Shown: positions 46,932 to 56,198, counted from the stretch's first letter. The stretch: DNA of 64,000 nucleotides from Amycolatopsis benzoatilytica AK 16/65 (GCF_000383915.1 NZ_KB912942.1:6258564-6322563); one strand, 5' to 3'. Notes: generated by a model not told the origin, from the letters alone. A program made the numbers and translations.

Positions 46932-48480
46932 CCGTGAACGGCACCGCATGCCATCCGGTCGCCCCGTCCGGCACCGGGTCGGCCACGTGGTCGGTCTGGG
47001 TGTATCCGGACTGATCGGTCGCCCGGACCGTCACCGTGTGGCTGCCCGCGGGCACCGGCACCTCCGCCCACCACATCCGCCAGGTGTCCTTGTTCACCTC
47101 GGCCGACAGCGTCGCGGGCACCCATTCCCCGTGGTCCACCCGCACTTCCACCTTCGCGATCCCGACGTGCTGCGCCCACGCCGTGCCGGCCACCCGCACC
47201 CGGCCCGCGCGCACCGAAGCCCCGCTCGACGGCGTGTCGATCCGGGATTCGGTCTTGATCGGGCCCTGCTCCGCCCAGCCGCGTTCCAGCCAGTACGCCT
47301 GCCGCGCGTCCCAGGTGGTGAACTCCAGGTCGGTGACCCACTTGGTCGCCGACACGTATCCGTACAGCCCGGGAATCACGATCCGCGCCGGGAAACCGTG
47401 TTCGACCGGGAGCGGCTCGCCGTTCATCCCGATCGCCAGCATCGCCCCGCGCGCCGGGTCCAGCGCCACCGACGCCGGGGTGCCGCAGGTCCATCCGTCG
47501 ACGCTGGTCGCGTACATCTGCTGCGCGCCGTGGCGCACGCCCGCCGCGTCGAGCAGGTCCACCAGGTCGACGCCGATGAAGTCCGCGGTGGAGATCAGGT
47601 TGCCGCCGACCTCGTTGGACACGCAGGTGAGCGTCACGGTCCGCTCGACGAGCGGGCGGTTCCGGATGTCCGCGTAGGAGAACCGCACCTCCCGGTCCAC
47701 CATTCCGTGGATCTTCAACGACCAGTCCTCGGCCCGGACCTGCGGCACCACGAACGCGGTGTCGATCCGGTAGAAGTTCGCGTTCGGCGTGATGAACGGC
47801 GGCGTCCCGAGCTTCTGGAAGTCCGCGTCCGCCGGCAGCGGCGGGGCCTTGCGCGCGGCGACCAGCGGCCCGACCGCGGCGCGCGATCCGGCCGCGCTGC
47901 CGGTGCGGGACACGACCTCGCCGACGATCGCAGCGACTCCGGCGCCCGCGGCGAGACCCGCGCCGCGCTGCAGCACCTGACGTCGGCTGAGCCCGGACCG
48001 CGGTTCGGCTTCCAGCGGCAACGCGCGGCGGTGCAGCCAGCTGAAGACCAGCAGGGCCGCCCCCAGCGACACCACCGGGGCCAGCAACGCGAGTTCGCCG
48101 ACGTCCGTGCGCTCGAACACCGCGTAGATCCCGAACGCGCCGACCACGATCACAAGAATCTGCCCCGGCAGCCGGCGGCCGCGCGAAAGCTGTCCGGCCA
48201 GCACCGCGAAACCCAGCAGTACCACCGCCAGGCCGATCTTCAGCACGGTCTTGTCGGCCGTCCCGATGGTCTGTTCCGCCCACACCACGACGGGATGCGG
48301 GCTGTGCGCGATGACGAAGTCCGCGACCGCGACGAACGGCGACGCGTTGTATCCGACGAACGCGGCCACCAGATGCCCGACGCCCAGCGCGACCGCGAGC
48401 GCGACCAGACCGATGGACGTCGCGACTCCCAGCGACAGCCGCGGCTGGACCGGCGGCGGAGCTTCCTTCAACGCACTCAC
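46924..48480 (-). CDS. Sulfite oxidase-family molybdopterin oxidoreductase with membrane domain
   Basis: This 518-aa protein has residues 15-150 as four hydrophobic helices, followed by a twin-arginine-like SRRQVLQRGAGLAAGAGVAA at 165-184. Next is a SUOX-type Moco domain whose cofactor Cys is C286 in VTLTCVSNEVGGN; HGFPARIVIPGLYGY is also typical. The C-terminal 110 residues match the dimerisation domain. The fused membrane part suggests the enzyme sits outside the membrane. Substrate unknown: sulfite, protein methionine sulfoxide and others are possible. Confidence 0.88.
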   Translation of the reverse strand: MSALKEAPPPVQPRLSLGVATSIGLVALAVALGVGHLVAAFVGYNASPFVAVADFVIAHSPHPVVVWAEQTIGTADKTVLKIGLAVVLLGFAVLAGQLSRGRRLPGQILVIVVGAFGIYAVFERTDVGELALLAPVVSLGAALLVFSWLHRRALPLEAEPRSGLSRRQVLQRGAGLAAGAGVAAIVGEVVSRTGSAAGSRAAVGPLVAARKAPPLPADADFQKLGTPPFITPNANFYRIDTAFVVPQVRAEDWSLKIHGMVDREVRFSYADIRNRPLVERTVTLTCVSNEVGGNLISTADFIGVDLVDLLDAAGVRHGAQQMYATSVDGWTCGTPASVALDPARGAMLAIGMNGEPLPVEHGFPARIVIPGLYGYVSATKWVTDLEFTTWDARQAYWLERGWAEQGPIKTESRIDTPSSGASVRAGRVRVAGTAWAQHVGIAKVEVRVDHGEWVPATLSAEVNKDTWRMWWAEVPVPAGSHTVTVRATDQSGYTQTDHVADPVPDGATGWHAVPFTAS

Positions 48481-48537
48481 CCCACCATCTTCGGCGGGCC
48501 CGGCCCCGCTGAACCGGAAACAGCGCTTACGGGTTGC

Positions 48538-48771
48538 TTACCGAAGGGCCGCGCGCAGCCGGTCTTCCTCGACCCGCCAGTACCCGTGCTCGGCCCCGTC
48601 GACCAGGATCACCGGAACCTGGTCGCCGTAGTCGGCCCGCCATTCCGGGTCGCTGTCGACATCCGCGCGCTCCCACGGCACGCCCAGCTCGCCGCAAATC
48701 CGCTCGACGTCCGCCTCCGCCACCTCGCAGAGATGGCACCCTTCGCGGCTCATCACGGTCACTTTGTGCAC
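48538..48771 (-). CDS. Glutaredoxin-like protein (DUF836 type)
   Basis: This 77-aa thioredoxin-fold protein has active site SREGCHLCEVAE near residues 8-19 and cis-proline region VPVILVDG. The C-terminus is short (RVEEDRLRAALR). It is likely a small thiol-disulfide oxidoreductase working with mycothiol or mycoredoxin-type systems; that is inference. It follows the acyl-CoA ligase gene by 4 nt. A homologue sits near rex in other actinobacteria as I recall. Confidence 0.88.
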   Translation of the reverse strand: MHKVTVMSREGCHLCEVAEADVERICGELGVPWERADVDSDPEWRADYGDQVPVILVDGAEHGYWRVEEDRLRAALR

Positions 48772-48775
48772 CGGA

Positions 48776-50281
48776 TCAGCGTAGCTTGAGCCGGCGCAGC
48801 TTCCCGGTCGCCGAATGCGGCAGCGACTCCGCGAACTCGACCGTGTGCGGCACCTTGTACCCCGCGAGCTGCGCGGCGCACTGGTCCACCACCTGCTGTT
48901 CCGACAGCGCCGCGCCTTCGACCGGCACCACCACCGCTTTGACCGCCTCGCCGCTGCGGTCGTCGACCACGCCGACCACCGCCGCCTCGGCCACGCCCGG
49001 CAGCTGCGAGATCACTTCCTCGACTTCGTGCGGGAAGACGTTGAAGCCGTTGACGATGATCAAATCGTTGGCCCGGTCCACCAGGTGCAGGTCGCCGTCG
49101 GAATCGAGGTAGCCGACGTCGCCGGTGCGGAACCAGCCCTCGGCGTCCGGGCCGTGCGCGCCGTCCGGCCAGTAGCCGGAGAACAGGTTCGCCCCGCGCA
49201 CCGATACCAGGCCGGTGCTGCCGCCGGACTCGAACACGTCGTCCGGGTCCTCCGGGTCCAGCGGCAGTTCGCCCGCCGACCCGTCCGGCTCCACCAGCCG
49301 CAGTTCGATCCCGGGCAGCGGACGGCCCACCGAACCGGGCTTCGGATACCCGGTGACCAGCGTCGAGGTGACCACCGGCGCGCATTCGGTGAGCCCGTAG
49401 CCCTCGTACACGTCGAGCCCGGTGGCTTCCCGGATCGAGGCGAGCACCTTCGGGTGCAACGGCGCGGCACCGGACGTCATCCGCCGGACGGTCGCCAGCC
49501 CGCGCCTCAGCTCGTCCTGTCCGAGTGCGGCGAACCCGCCGTACATCGCGGGCACCCCGGTGATCACGGTGACGCCGTACTCGGCGATGTCGTCCAGCGT
49601 CCGCTGCGGCTCGAAGCGCTCGGACAGCACCAGCGTCGCGCCGACCGCGGTGGACATCAGCAGCCCCGGGCCGAGGCCGTAGACGTGGAACAGCGGGATC
49701 GAAACCAGCACCCGGTCGTTCTGTTCGAGCACCCCGTCCACTTCGGACAATTGAGTGAGGTTGGCGAGCAACGCCCGGTGCGACAGCAGCACTCCGCGCG
49801 GTGGACCGGTCGTGCCGGAGGTGTAGGAAATGACCGCGATGTCCTCGCCGGTCCGGCCGAGATCGACTGGTTCCCCGGCGACCGAGCCGCGTGGCGGCAG
49901 GCCGGCGACGCCTTCCGGCAGCTCAGCGTCGTCCCGCTGCACGACGAGCTTCGCGCCGCTGTGCGCCAGCAGCCGCTCCAGCTCGGGTGCGGGCGCCTGC
50001 GGCGACAGCGGCACCGCGATCCCGCCCGCTCGCAGCACCGCGAACAACGCGACCGCGAAGTCCGCCGACGTCGGCAACCGCAGGACGACCGGGTCGCCTG
50101 GTCCGACCCCGGCCGAGACCAGCTGCCGCGCCTGCGCGTGCGCCGCCTCGTCGAGCTCCCGCCAGGTCAGCTTGCCGCCGGTGCCGGTCTCGATGATCGC
50201 CGTGCGCTCCGGCCACCGGCCGGCCGCGTCGGCGAGGAGCCCGGCGACGCCGCGCGCGGTGCTGATCCGGTCCACCCCCAC
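48776..50281 (-). CDS. Acyl-CoA synthetase, AMP-forming
   Basis: This ANL-superfamily ligase of 501 aa has P-loop SYTSGTTGPPRGVLLS (about residues 150-165), VYEGYGLTECAPVV, WFRTGDVGYLDSDGDLHLVD and the C-terminal LPHSATGKLRRLKLR with the catalytic Lys. It resembles medium- to long-chain fatty-acid CoA ligases, but the pocket cannot be read from this. The start is GTG 50281 or GTG 50275. It is divergent from the bldN unit. Confidence 0.9.
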   Translation of the reverse strand: MGVDRISTARGVAGLLADAAGRWPERTAIIETGTGGKLTWRELDEAAHAQARQLVSAGVGPGDPVVLRLPTSADFAVALFAVLRAGGIAVPLSPQAPAPELERLLAHSGAKLVVQRDDAELPEGVAGLPPRGSVAGEPVDLGRTGEDIAVISYTSGTTGPPRGVLLSHRALLANLTQLSEVDGVLEQNDRVLVSIPLFHVYGLGPGLLMSTAVGATLVLSERFEPQRTLDDIAEYGVTVITGVPAMYGGFAALGQDELRRGLATVRRMTSGAAPLHPKVLASIREATGLDVYEGYGLTECAPVVTSTLVTGYPKPGSVGRPLPGIELRLVEPDGSAGELPLDPEDPDDVFESGGSTGLVSVRGANLFSGYWPDGAHGPDAEGWFRTGDVGYLDSDGDLHLVDRANDLIIVNGFNVFPHEVEEVISQLPGVAEAAVVGVVDDRSGEAVKAVVVPVEGAALSEQQVVDQCAAQLAGYKVPHTVEFAESLPHSATGKLRRLKLR

Positions 50282-50455
50282 CCCTCTCGTTCCGTTGCCA
50301 ATTCGTCATCTTCTCACCCGTAATGGGGATGCCGGGCGATCGTCGCACCTCTGCCTGACCGGGACACTACCTACTTCGCGGTAACAACACGTATGCTGCA
50401 CTGCGTCGCCGGGTGGCGTTGATCACTGCCGGGTGACCCGAGAAAGGGAGTTGCC

Positions 50456-50575
50456 GTGCCGAAGCCGCCGGTCCACGACGCAGTGGAAGACGCGCCCCGG
50501 CCTGCGGCTGTGCCCGCTGCGCCCTCGGGGACCGGTCCGGCGACGTCTGGGAGAGCCGGAGGTGCCGAGCGATGA
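50456..50575 (+). CDS. Short leader ORF coupled to bldN
   Basis: This 39-codon ORF starts at GTG 50456 behind AAAGGGAG (50444-50451) and ends in a TGA that overlaps the bldN ATG (ATGA, 50572-50575). The peptide is Pro/Ala/Gly-rich (starting MPKPPVHDAVEDAPRPAA). I do not recognise it. Its ribosome-binding site is good, whereas bldN itself has a poorer one, so it may be translated first and deliver ribosomes to bldN. It could instead be a chance ORF. Confidence 0.5.
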   Translation: MPKPPVHDAVEDAPRPAAVPAAPSGTGPATSGRAGGAER

Positions 50576-51258
50576 CCCTTTCCGCTGAGTCCGCCGCGCC
50601 CGTTTCGATGTTCGCCGAGCGAGTCTTCGGAGCCGCTGTCCCGCTCACGCGGGCCGACGCGGAGCCGGACGCCGCCGAGGTGGCCAAGGCCGAAGCCTGG
50701 GAGCTGGTCCGCTGCGCCCAGGAAGGCGACTCGTCCGCCTTCGGCCGGCTCTACGACCGGTACGTCGACGTCGTCTACCGCTACGCGCTGTTCCGCCTGG
50801 GCGACCGCGACCTGGCCGAAGACGTCACCAGCGAGACCTTCCTGCGCGCCCTGCGCCGCATCACGTCGGTGAGCTACCAGGGCCGGGACGTCGGCGCGTG
50901 GTTCGTCACCATCGCCCGCAACCTGATCCTCGACCACGTGAAGTCGAGCCGTTTCCGCCTGGAGGTCGTCACCGACGAGGTGACCGAACCCGGCGGCATG
51001 CCCGGCGGCTCGGTCGGCCCGGTCGCCCAGGCCGGTCCGGAGCAGCAGGCGATCGCCGGCGCGACCCGTGCCGAACTGCTGCGCTGTGTCGCCGAACTGG
51101 GCGATGACCAGCGCGAATGCATTGTCCTGCGGTTCCTGCAGGGGCTGTCGGTCGCCGAGACCGCGCAGATCATGGATCGCAACGAGGGCGCGGTGAAGGC
51201 CCTCCAGCACCGGGCCGTGCGCCGCCTCGCCCAGCTGCTGCCGACCGGTTTGCGTTGA
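50572..51258 (+). CDS. bldN: ECF sigma factor BldN
   Basis: This 228-aa ECF sigma factor has sigma-2 at about 52-118 (AFGRLYDRYVDVVYRYALFR, then AEDVTSETFLRALRRI) and sigma-4 at about 168-221 (ECIVLRFLQGLSVAETAQIM, GAVKALQHRAVRRLAQLLP). These segments are close to Streptomyces BldN, which drives aerial growth genes. Residues 1-45 form an N-terminal extension; in Streptomyces BldN is made as a pro-protein. The next gene encodes a membrane protein that could be its anti-sigma factor. Confidence 0.88.
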   Translation: MTLSAESAAPVSMFAERVFGAAVPLTRADAEPDAAEVAKAEAWELVRCAQEGDSSAFGRLYDRYVDVVYRYALFRLGDRDLAEDVTSETFLRALRRITSVSYQGRDVGAWFVTIARNLILDHVKSSRFRLEVVTDEVTEPGGMPGGSVGPVAQAGPEQQAIAGATRAELLRCVAELGDDQRECIVLRFLQGLSVAETAQIMDRNEGAVKALQHRAVRRLAQLLPTGLR

Positions 51259-51360
51259 TCGTTCAAGCAAAGACCGTAACTTCTTCGCCTTCTTAATCGT
51301 TTCTCCACGCAGACCGGTGTCAGGACCGGGCGGGTTTGTTTGTGGAGACGGAGCAGCACC

Positions 51361-52446
51361 GTGGGCGTGCCCGGGTGGTTTTCGCGGGGTCGGACCGAGA
51401 GCGATCGGTTCGACGACGCAGTCAACGCGTCTCCCGGCGCTCGTCCGGACGAGTTCGCCGAAGAACTGGCGCTGGTCGGCGCCCTGCGCGAACTGGGCCA
51501 AGCAGGCAGTCCCGACCTGGCGACCCGGACCCGGATCCGCACCGAAATCGAAAGCCGCATCGGCGAGCCGCTGCCCCGTCGTCACTGGCGCCCGCGGATG
51601 GCCGACCTGGTCGCCGCCGGCATCGCGCTGTTCCTCGGACTGACCGGCCTGACTCTGCTGCTGTCCCGCGACGCCGTCCCCGGCGATGCGCTGTACCAGG
51701 TGAAACGAGCCGGCGAGGTGACCTCGCTGGGGCTGACCTTCGGGGACGCCGCCAAGGCCGAACGCCACCTGGAGTTCGCCGCCAACCGCGTCGCCGACCT
51801 GGGCCGGATGGACGAGGCCAGTCCCGCCGCGTACCAGGTCGCGCTGACCGATTTCAGCAGCGACCTGCGAGCCGGCGTCGCCGGGCTCACCGAACTGGCG
51901 ACGAAGAGCAGCGACCACGCCCGGCTGGCGGCCCTGCAGTCCTGGGCGCAAACCCAGTCGAGCGCGCTGCAGGCGGAAGAACCGGCTATCCCGGCCGAAG
52001 CCCGCGACGGCTTCCAGCGCGCCCAGTCGCTCCTGTCCCGGGTCCAGCAGCGCACCACCGCTCTCGGCTCCCGGCTGAACTGCTACCGCATCACCACTGG
52101 AACCACCGACGAGCTGGGCCTGCTGCCCGCCCACGGCGCCTGCACCCAGCAACCGGTCACGCCGCCCAGCCTGCCGACCCCGGACAGCCCAGCCCCCAGC
52201 GTCCCGGCAACCGGCTCGCCGCTGCCGCTGCACTCGGTGTCCTCGCCCAACCTCGGCACCCCCGGCACCTCCGCTCCCACCCGGCTGCCCACCTCGACGA
52301 GCGTGCCGCACCCCGCCGCCCCGCCCACCGTCCCCGCACCGATCCCCGCCCCCACCGCGCCGAGGATCCCGTCCCAGCCACCGCCGCCCCCGGTGATCTC
52401 GGTACCTCCAGTGCTGCCCGGCCTGCCCCCCATCGTCGTCGGCTAA
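51361..52446 (+). CDS. DUF5667 membrane protein, probable anti-sigma factor for BldN
   Basis: This 361-aa protein has a cytoplasmic N-terminal 85 residues, one helix (MADLVAAGIALFLGLTGLTL), an extracytoplasmic DUF5667-like helical domain (RHLEFAANRVADLGRMDEAS) and a C-terminal 100 residues rich in Pro, Ser and Thr, suited to spanning the wall. GTG 51361 has GGAG 7 nt upstream. In Streptomyces the gene after bldN encodes the anti-sigma RsbN; the same position and topology suggest that role here, unproven. Confidence 0.75.
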   Translation: MGVPGWFSRGRTESDRFDDAVNASPGARPDEFAEELALVGALRELGQAGSPDLATRTRIRTEIESRIGEPLPRRHWRPRMADLVAAGIALFLGLTGLTLLLSRDAVPGDALYQVKRAGEVTSLGLTFGDAAKAERHLEFAANRVADLGRMDEASPAAYQVALTDFSSDLRAGVAGLTELATKSSDHARLAALQSWAQTQSSALQAEEPAIPAEARDGFQRAQSLLSRVQQRTTALGSRLNCYRITTGTTDELGLLPAHGACTQQPVTPPSLPTPDSPAPSVPATGSPLPLHSVSSPNLGTPGTSAPTRLPTSTSVPHPAAPPTVPAPIPAPTAPRIPSQPPPPPVISVPPVLPGLPPIVVG

Positions 52447-52448
52447 GT

Positions 52449-52499
52449 CCGTGAATGGCCCCTTGAGAGACTGGGATTCCGTTAAGGGGCCCTTCACGG
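52449..52499. repeat. 3'-end palindrome family, copy 7
   Basis: This inverted repeat starts 2 nt after the DUF5667 gene stop. Several arm positions are diverged (GAATGGCC, TTCCGTTAAGG), but the outer CCGTGAA and TTCACGG ends are intact. Confidence 0.9.
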
Positions 52500-52637
52500 A
52501 CCACCACCGGAACGCGACAGTTCCCCCAACACGGAGTCCCACGCCACACATCTCCAACGGGTGATTCCGGCAATCGCTACCCTGTCCCCCAGGACCCCCG
52601 GTCTCGTCCGTCGGGACCGAACCTGGAGGCGGTGTGC

Positions 52638-53537
52638 GTGTCAGCTTGGCGTGGCAAAGATAAAAGTCAGGAACTGGAAAGGCTCGCCACCCTGGCCGGC
52701 GAGGCGTCCGCCGAAGCGGCCGCGATCTCCGCCCAAGCGCAGGCGGACGCCCAGCTTCCCCCTGCTCCTCCGGACCTCACCGCCGCCGCCTTCTTCGACG
52801 TCGACAACACGATGATGATGGGCGCGTCGATCTTCTACTTCGCCCGCGGCCTGGCCGCCCGCAAGTTCTTCACCTCGTCGGATCTGGCCGGTTTCGTCTG
52901 GGACCAGCTCAAGTTCCGCATCGGCGGTCACGAGAACAAGGCCGACATCAAGACCCACCGGGAACGCGCTCTGTCCTTTGTGGCTGGTCGCACGGTCGAA
53001 GAGCTCACCACGATGAGCGAAGAGATCTACGACGAGCTGATGGCGGACAAGATCTGGTCCGGGACCCGCGCGCTGGCCCAGATGCACCTGGACGCGGGCC
53101 AGCGCGTCTGGCTGGTCACCGCGACCCCGATCGAGCTGGCCGCGATCATCTCCCGCCGGCTCGGCCTCACCGGGGCGCTGGGCACCGTCGCGGAAACCAA
53201 GGACGGCGTCTACACCGGCCGGCTGGTCGGCGACATGCTGCACGGCCGGGCGAAGGCGCACGCGGTCCGCGCGCTCGCGGCGCGGGAGGGCCTGAACCTC
53301 AAGCGCTGCACGGCTTATTCGGATTCGCAGAACGACGTGCCGATGCTTTCGGTGGTCGGCACCGCGGTCGCGGTCAACCCGGACAGCGGCCTGCGCGACG
53401 TCGCCCGGGCCCGCGGCTGGGAGATTCGCGATTTCCGGACCGGGCGCAAGGCCGCCCGGATCGGCGTGCCGTCCGTGCTTGGCGCCGGTGCGCTGGCCGG
53501 AGCCGTCGCCGCCGGAATGGCCTACCGGCGCCGCTGA
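52638..53537 (+). CDS. HAD-IB family phosphatase, SerB-like
   Basis: This 299-aa HAD superfamily phosphatase has nucleophile motif [11 protein letters not shown] (DxDxT), motif [14 protein letters not shown] and motif [17 protein letters not shown]. The N-terminal 40 residues are helical and polar; the C-terminus ends in a hydrophobic segment ([18 protein letters not shown]). It resembles M. tuberculosis Rv0505c, labelled SerB1, but serine phosphate as substrate is unproven. I prefer GTG 52638, 8 nt after GGAGG, over GTG 52632. Confidence 0.87.
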   Translation: MSAWRGKDKSQELERLATLAGEASAEAAAISAQAQADAQLPPAPPDLTAAAFFDVDNTMMMGASIFYFARGLAARKFFTSSDLAGFVWDQLKFRIGGHENKADIKTHRERALSFVAGRTVEELTTMSEEIYDELMADKIWSGTRALAQMHLDAGQRVWLVTATPIELAAIISRRLGLTGALGTVAETKDGVYTGRLVGDMLHGRAKAHAVRALAAREGLNLKRCTAYSDSQNDVPMLSVVGTAVAVNPDSGLRDVARARGWEIRDFRTGRKAARIGVPSVLGAGALAGAVAAGMAYRRR

Positions 53538-53544
53538 ATTCTCC

Positions 53545-53578
53545 TGCGGGGCCGGTCCTGAGCAGGACCGGCCCCGCA
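53545..53578. terminator. Strong terminator hairpin after the HAD gene
   Basis: A perfect 15-bp GC-rich stem (TGCGGGGCCGGTCCT with its complement) surrounds a 4-nt loop and is followed by CCTTT. It starts 7 nt after the HAD gene stop and ends just before the RidA remnant, so it can serve both strands. Confidence 0.85.
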
Positions 53579-53582
53579 CCTT

Positions 53583-53765
53583 TCAGTCCAGCACGGCGGT
53601 GGCTTCGACCTCCACCAGCAGGTCCGGCTCGGCCAGGAACGCGACGCCGATGCCGGTCAACGGAGCTTGCACGCGCACGCCCAGCGCCTTCTCCGCCCGC
53701 TGCACGCCCTCGACGAACTCGCCCATCTTCTCCGGCGACCACTCCACGAAGTACACCGTCGCCAC
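53583..53765 (-). pseudogene. C-terminal remnant of a RidA (YjgF/YER057c) family gene
   Basis: The 60-codon frame reads VYFVEWSPEKMGEFVEGVQR, then GIGVAFLAEPDLLVEVEATA, which matches the C-terminal half of RidA-family deaminases of roughly 130 residues. Immediately upstream in frame is a TGA (53768-53766), and beyond it the DNA reads as a different gene on the other strand. The N-terminal half is absent. It is probably inactive. Confidence 0.72.
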
Positions 53766-53934
53766 TCAGAGCTGGGCGATCGCGCACGGGCTGGTCTCGC
53801 TGGTCGCCAACGGCCCCCTGCCGCGCGCCACCCTGGACCACGGCGCACCACTGCTCACCGCGCTTTTCGTGAGCGTCGGCGATGACCCGAAACGCTGCGA
53901 ACGCTCAGTGCGCGCGGGCTGGAAAACGCACTGA
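53766..53934 (+). pseudogene. C-terminal remnant of a TetR-family regulator gene
   Basis: From 53766 the plus strand encodes TQSWAIAHGLVSLVANGPLP and on to a TGA at 53934. The W-A-x-x-HG-L-x-x-L pattern is the C-terminal domain of many TetR repressors. No DNA-binding domain precedes it: upstream of 53766 the DNA is the RidA remnant. About 55 codons survive. It is read as a deletion product. Confidence 0.65.
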
Positions 53935-53937
53935 GCC

Positions 53938-54954
53938 TCAGCCGCGGAAAATGCTCCGCCGCTGGGAAAGCCGCTGGTACAGCGACTGCTGGATGGACTC
54001 GCGCACCTGGTCGGTGAGCGTGAACACGAGCATCGGGTCGTCCACCGCGTCCGGACCCAGCTCGTCGGTGCGGATCAGCTGGCCGAACTCGATCGTCCAC
54101 TTCGTCGGCAACGGCATCGCGCCGAGCGGACCGAACAGCGGGAAGAACGGGGTGACCGGGAAATAGGGCAGGCCGAACAGCCGGGCCAGCACCTTCAGAT
54201 CGCCGATCTTCGGGTACGTCTCCTCGGCACCGACCACCGACACCGGGATGATCGGCACGCCCGCGCGCATCGCCGCGGACACGAATCCGCCGCGGCCGAA
54301 GCGCTGCAGCTTGTACCGCGCGGAGAACGGCTTGCCGACGCCCTTGAAGCCCTCCGGCCACACGCCGACCAGCTCACCGTTGGCGAGCAGCCGCTCGGCG
54401 TCGGCGTTGCAGGCCAGCGTCTGCCCGGACTTGCGCGCGAACGAACCCACCAGCGGCAGCTTGAACACCAGGTCCGCGCCAAGCCCGCGCAGATGCCGGC
54501 CGCCGGTCTCGTCGTGTACCGCGACGGCCGTCATCAGCGCGTCCAGCGGCAAGGTGCCGGAATGGTTGGACACCAGCAGCGCACCACCGGCCTTCGGCAG
54601 GTTCTCGACGCCGAACGTGTCGACCCGGAACCATTTCTCGTACAGCGCGCGCAGCGGCGGCAGGACGAGCGCCTCGGTCAGCTCGGCGTCGAAACCGAAC
54701 TCGTCCACCTCGTAGTCGCCGGTGAGCCGGTGCCGCAGGAAGGTGAGCGCGTTGCGCACCGGCTCCGACAGCGGATCGGCTTCCGGCGCTTGGGGCGCAG
54801 GCACCGGGAATTCGACGACGGGCGCTTCCGCCCGCGTTTCCACCTGCTGCGGGATCTCGACCGGCTTCTCCCGGCCGGGCTTGTGCAGCGGAATGACCTG
54901 TGCCTCGGCACCGTTCACGGGGTGCACCTCACTTCCGGCCCTCGCGTGGTTCAT
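53938..54954 (-). CDS. Lysophospholipid acyltransferase-family protein (PlsC-like)
   Basis: This 338-aa protein has a Pro/Glu-rich N-terminal 75 residues, then an acyltransferase domain with LLVSNHSGTLPLDALMT, a variant of the NHX4D motif, and GVWPEGFKGVGKPFS as the phosphate-binding motif. A membrane-interacting hydrophobic face is expected. It is coupled by 4 nt to the epimerase gene, the same pair as Rv0502 and Rv0501 in M. tuberculosis. Acceptor unknown. Confidence 0.83.
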   Translation of the reverse strand: MNHARAGSEVHPVNGAEAQVIPLHKPGREKPVEIPQQVETRAEAPVVEFPVPAPQAPEADPLSEPVRNALTFLRHRLTGDYEVDEFGFDAELTEALVLPPLRALYEKWFRVDTFGVENLPKAGGALLVSNHSGTLPLDALMTAVAVHDETGGRHLRGLGADLVFKLPLVGSFARKSGQTLACNADAERLLANGELVGVWPEGFKGVGKPFSARYKLQRFGRGGFVSAAMRAGVPIIPVSVVGAEETYPKIGDLKVLARLFGLPYFPVTPFFPLFGPLGAMPLPTKWTIEFGQLIRTDELGPDAVDDPMLVFTLTDQVRESIQQSLYQRLSQRRSIFRG

Positions 54955-55997
54955 CGGCGCGCCTGCCCGGTGGCGGCGGCCTCAAGCACCTTGCCGGCCA
55001 GACCGGCGAGCGCGGTGCCGTCGAGCACCGGACGCAGGCCGCGGCCGGCCACGTAGTCGTCGAACGCCTCGCGGGTGGTCCAGCGCGGCGTGTACCCGAA
55101 TTCCTTCTTGAGCTTCGTGATGTCGATCGCGCGGCCGTAGTTCAGCAGCCGCACCTGATCGGCGGAGAAATCGACCAGCCGCGCGCCGCGCAGCAGCTTC
55201 CCGACCGACGGCACCACGCCGCGCGGCATCGGCAACCCGACCCGGCCCGCCCGGCGGATCGCCTGCGACAACGTGATCACGCCCTCGGACGCCACGTTGA
55301 ACACTCCCGGCTTGTCCTCCAGCGTCGCCAGTTCGAGCACCGAGAGCGCGTCTGAGGCGTGCAGCAGCTGCAGACGGGCGTCGTAACCGAAGACGGTGGG
55401 TACGACCGGCAGCGAGAAGTAGCGCGCCAGCACGGTGTCGACCTCGGGGCCGATGATGTTCGCGAACCGGGCGAGCGTGATGGTCAGGTCCGGGCGGCGA
55501 CGGGCCAATCCGCGTACGTAACCCTCCATCTCCACCGCGTCCTTCGCGTACCCGCTGGGAGCGGGCGGGATCAGCTCGGACTCCTCGGTGAAGACCGCCT
55601 GCGAACGCGCGCCCGCGCCGTACACGGCGGCACTGGACTTGACGACCAGTTTGCGCACCTTCGGTGCCCGCTGGCACGCCGCGAGCAGCCGCATGGTGCC
55701 GATGACGTTGACTTCCTTGACCGCCGCGCGCCGGCTCGGCCCGGCCGGATGCGCGGTGCACGAGGTGTGCACGACGGTGTCCACCTCAGCGCTGCTGATC
55801 ACCTTCGCGATCAGCGGGTTGCGGATGTCCGCGCGGACGAACTCGGCCCGGCCCATCCGCTGCTGCACGGACTTGGCCGGCGGCGCGGTGTCGACGCCGA
55901 TCACCCGCTCGAACTCCGGGTTGGCGCCGAGCCGGGCGAGAAGCTTCCCGCCAAGGTCGCCGGCGACCCCGGTGACGAGCACGATGTTCGAAGCCAT
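54951..55997 (-). CDS. NAD-dependent epimerase/dehydratase, GalE2-like
   Basis: This extended SDR protein of 348 aa has nucleotide motif LVTGVAGDLGGKLLARL near the N-terminus. The catalytic-type YAKDAVEMEGYV has the Tyr-x-x-x-Lys pattern shifted to YAKDA. ATG 55997 has AGGGAG 4 nt upstream. The M. tuberculosis homologue is Rv0501, named GalE2, but UDP-galactose epimerisation is not shown by the sequence. It is coupled to the PlsC-like gene. Confidence 0.8.
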   Translation of the reverse strand: MASNIVLVTGVAGDLGGKLLARLGANPEFERVIGVDTAPPAKSVQQRMGRAEFVRADIRNPLIAKVISSAEVDTVVHTSCTAHPAGPSRRAAVKEVNVIGTMRLLAACQRAPKVRKLVVKSSAAVYGAGARSQAVFTEESELIPPAPSGYAKDAVEMEGYVRGLARRRPDLTITLARFANIIGPEVDTVLARYFSLPVVPTVFGYDARLQLLHASDALSVLELATLEDKPGVFNVASEGVITLSQAIRRAGRVGLPMPRGVVPSVGKLLRGARLVDFSADQVRLLNYGRAIDITKLKKEFGYTPRWTTREAFDDYVAGRGLRPVLDGTALAGLAGKVLEAAATGQARR

Positions 55998-56198
55998 GGA
56001 TCTCCCTGTCGACGCCGATGCGGCAGTGATCACTCGAGGTGCGCGAGCCTGCACTCAGGGGAAGCATCGCGCGGACGCACCACCCATGTTACTGGCCGTT
56101 CGGGAGCACCTGACCAGCGCTAACCCGGTTTTAACAAGCGATGCTCAGAATGCGATCCGGGCCTCACTCGATCGGAGGAAACGGGTCCGAACATGAGT

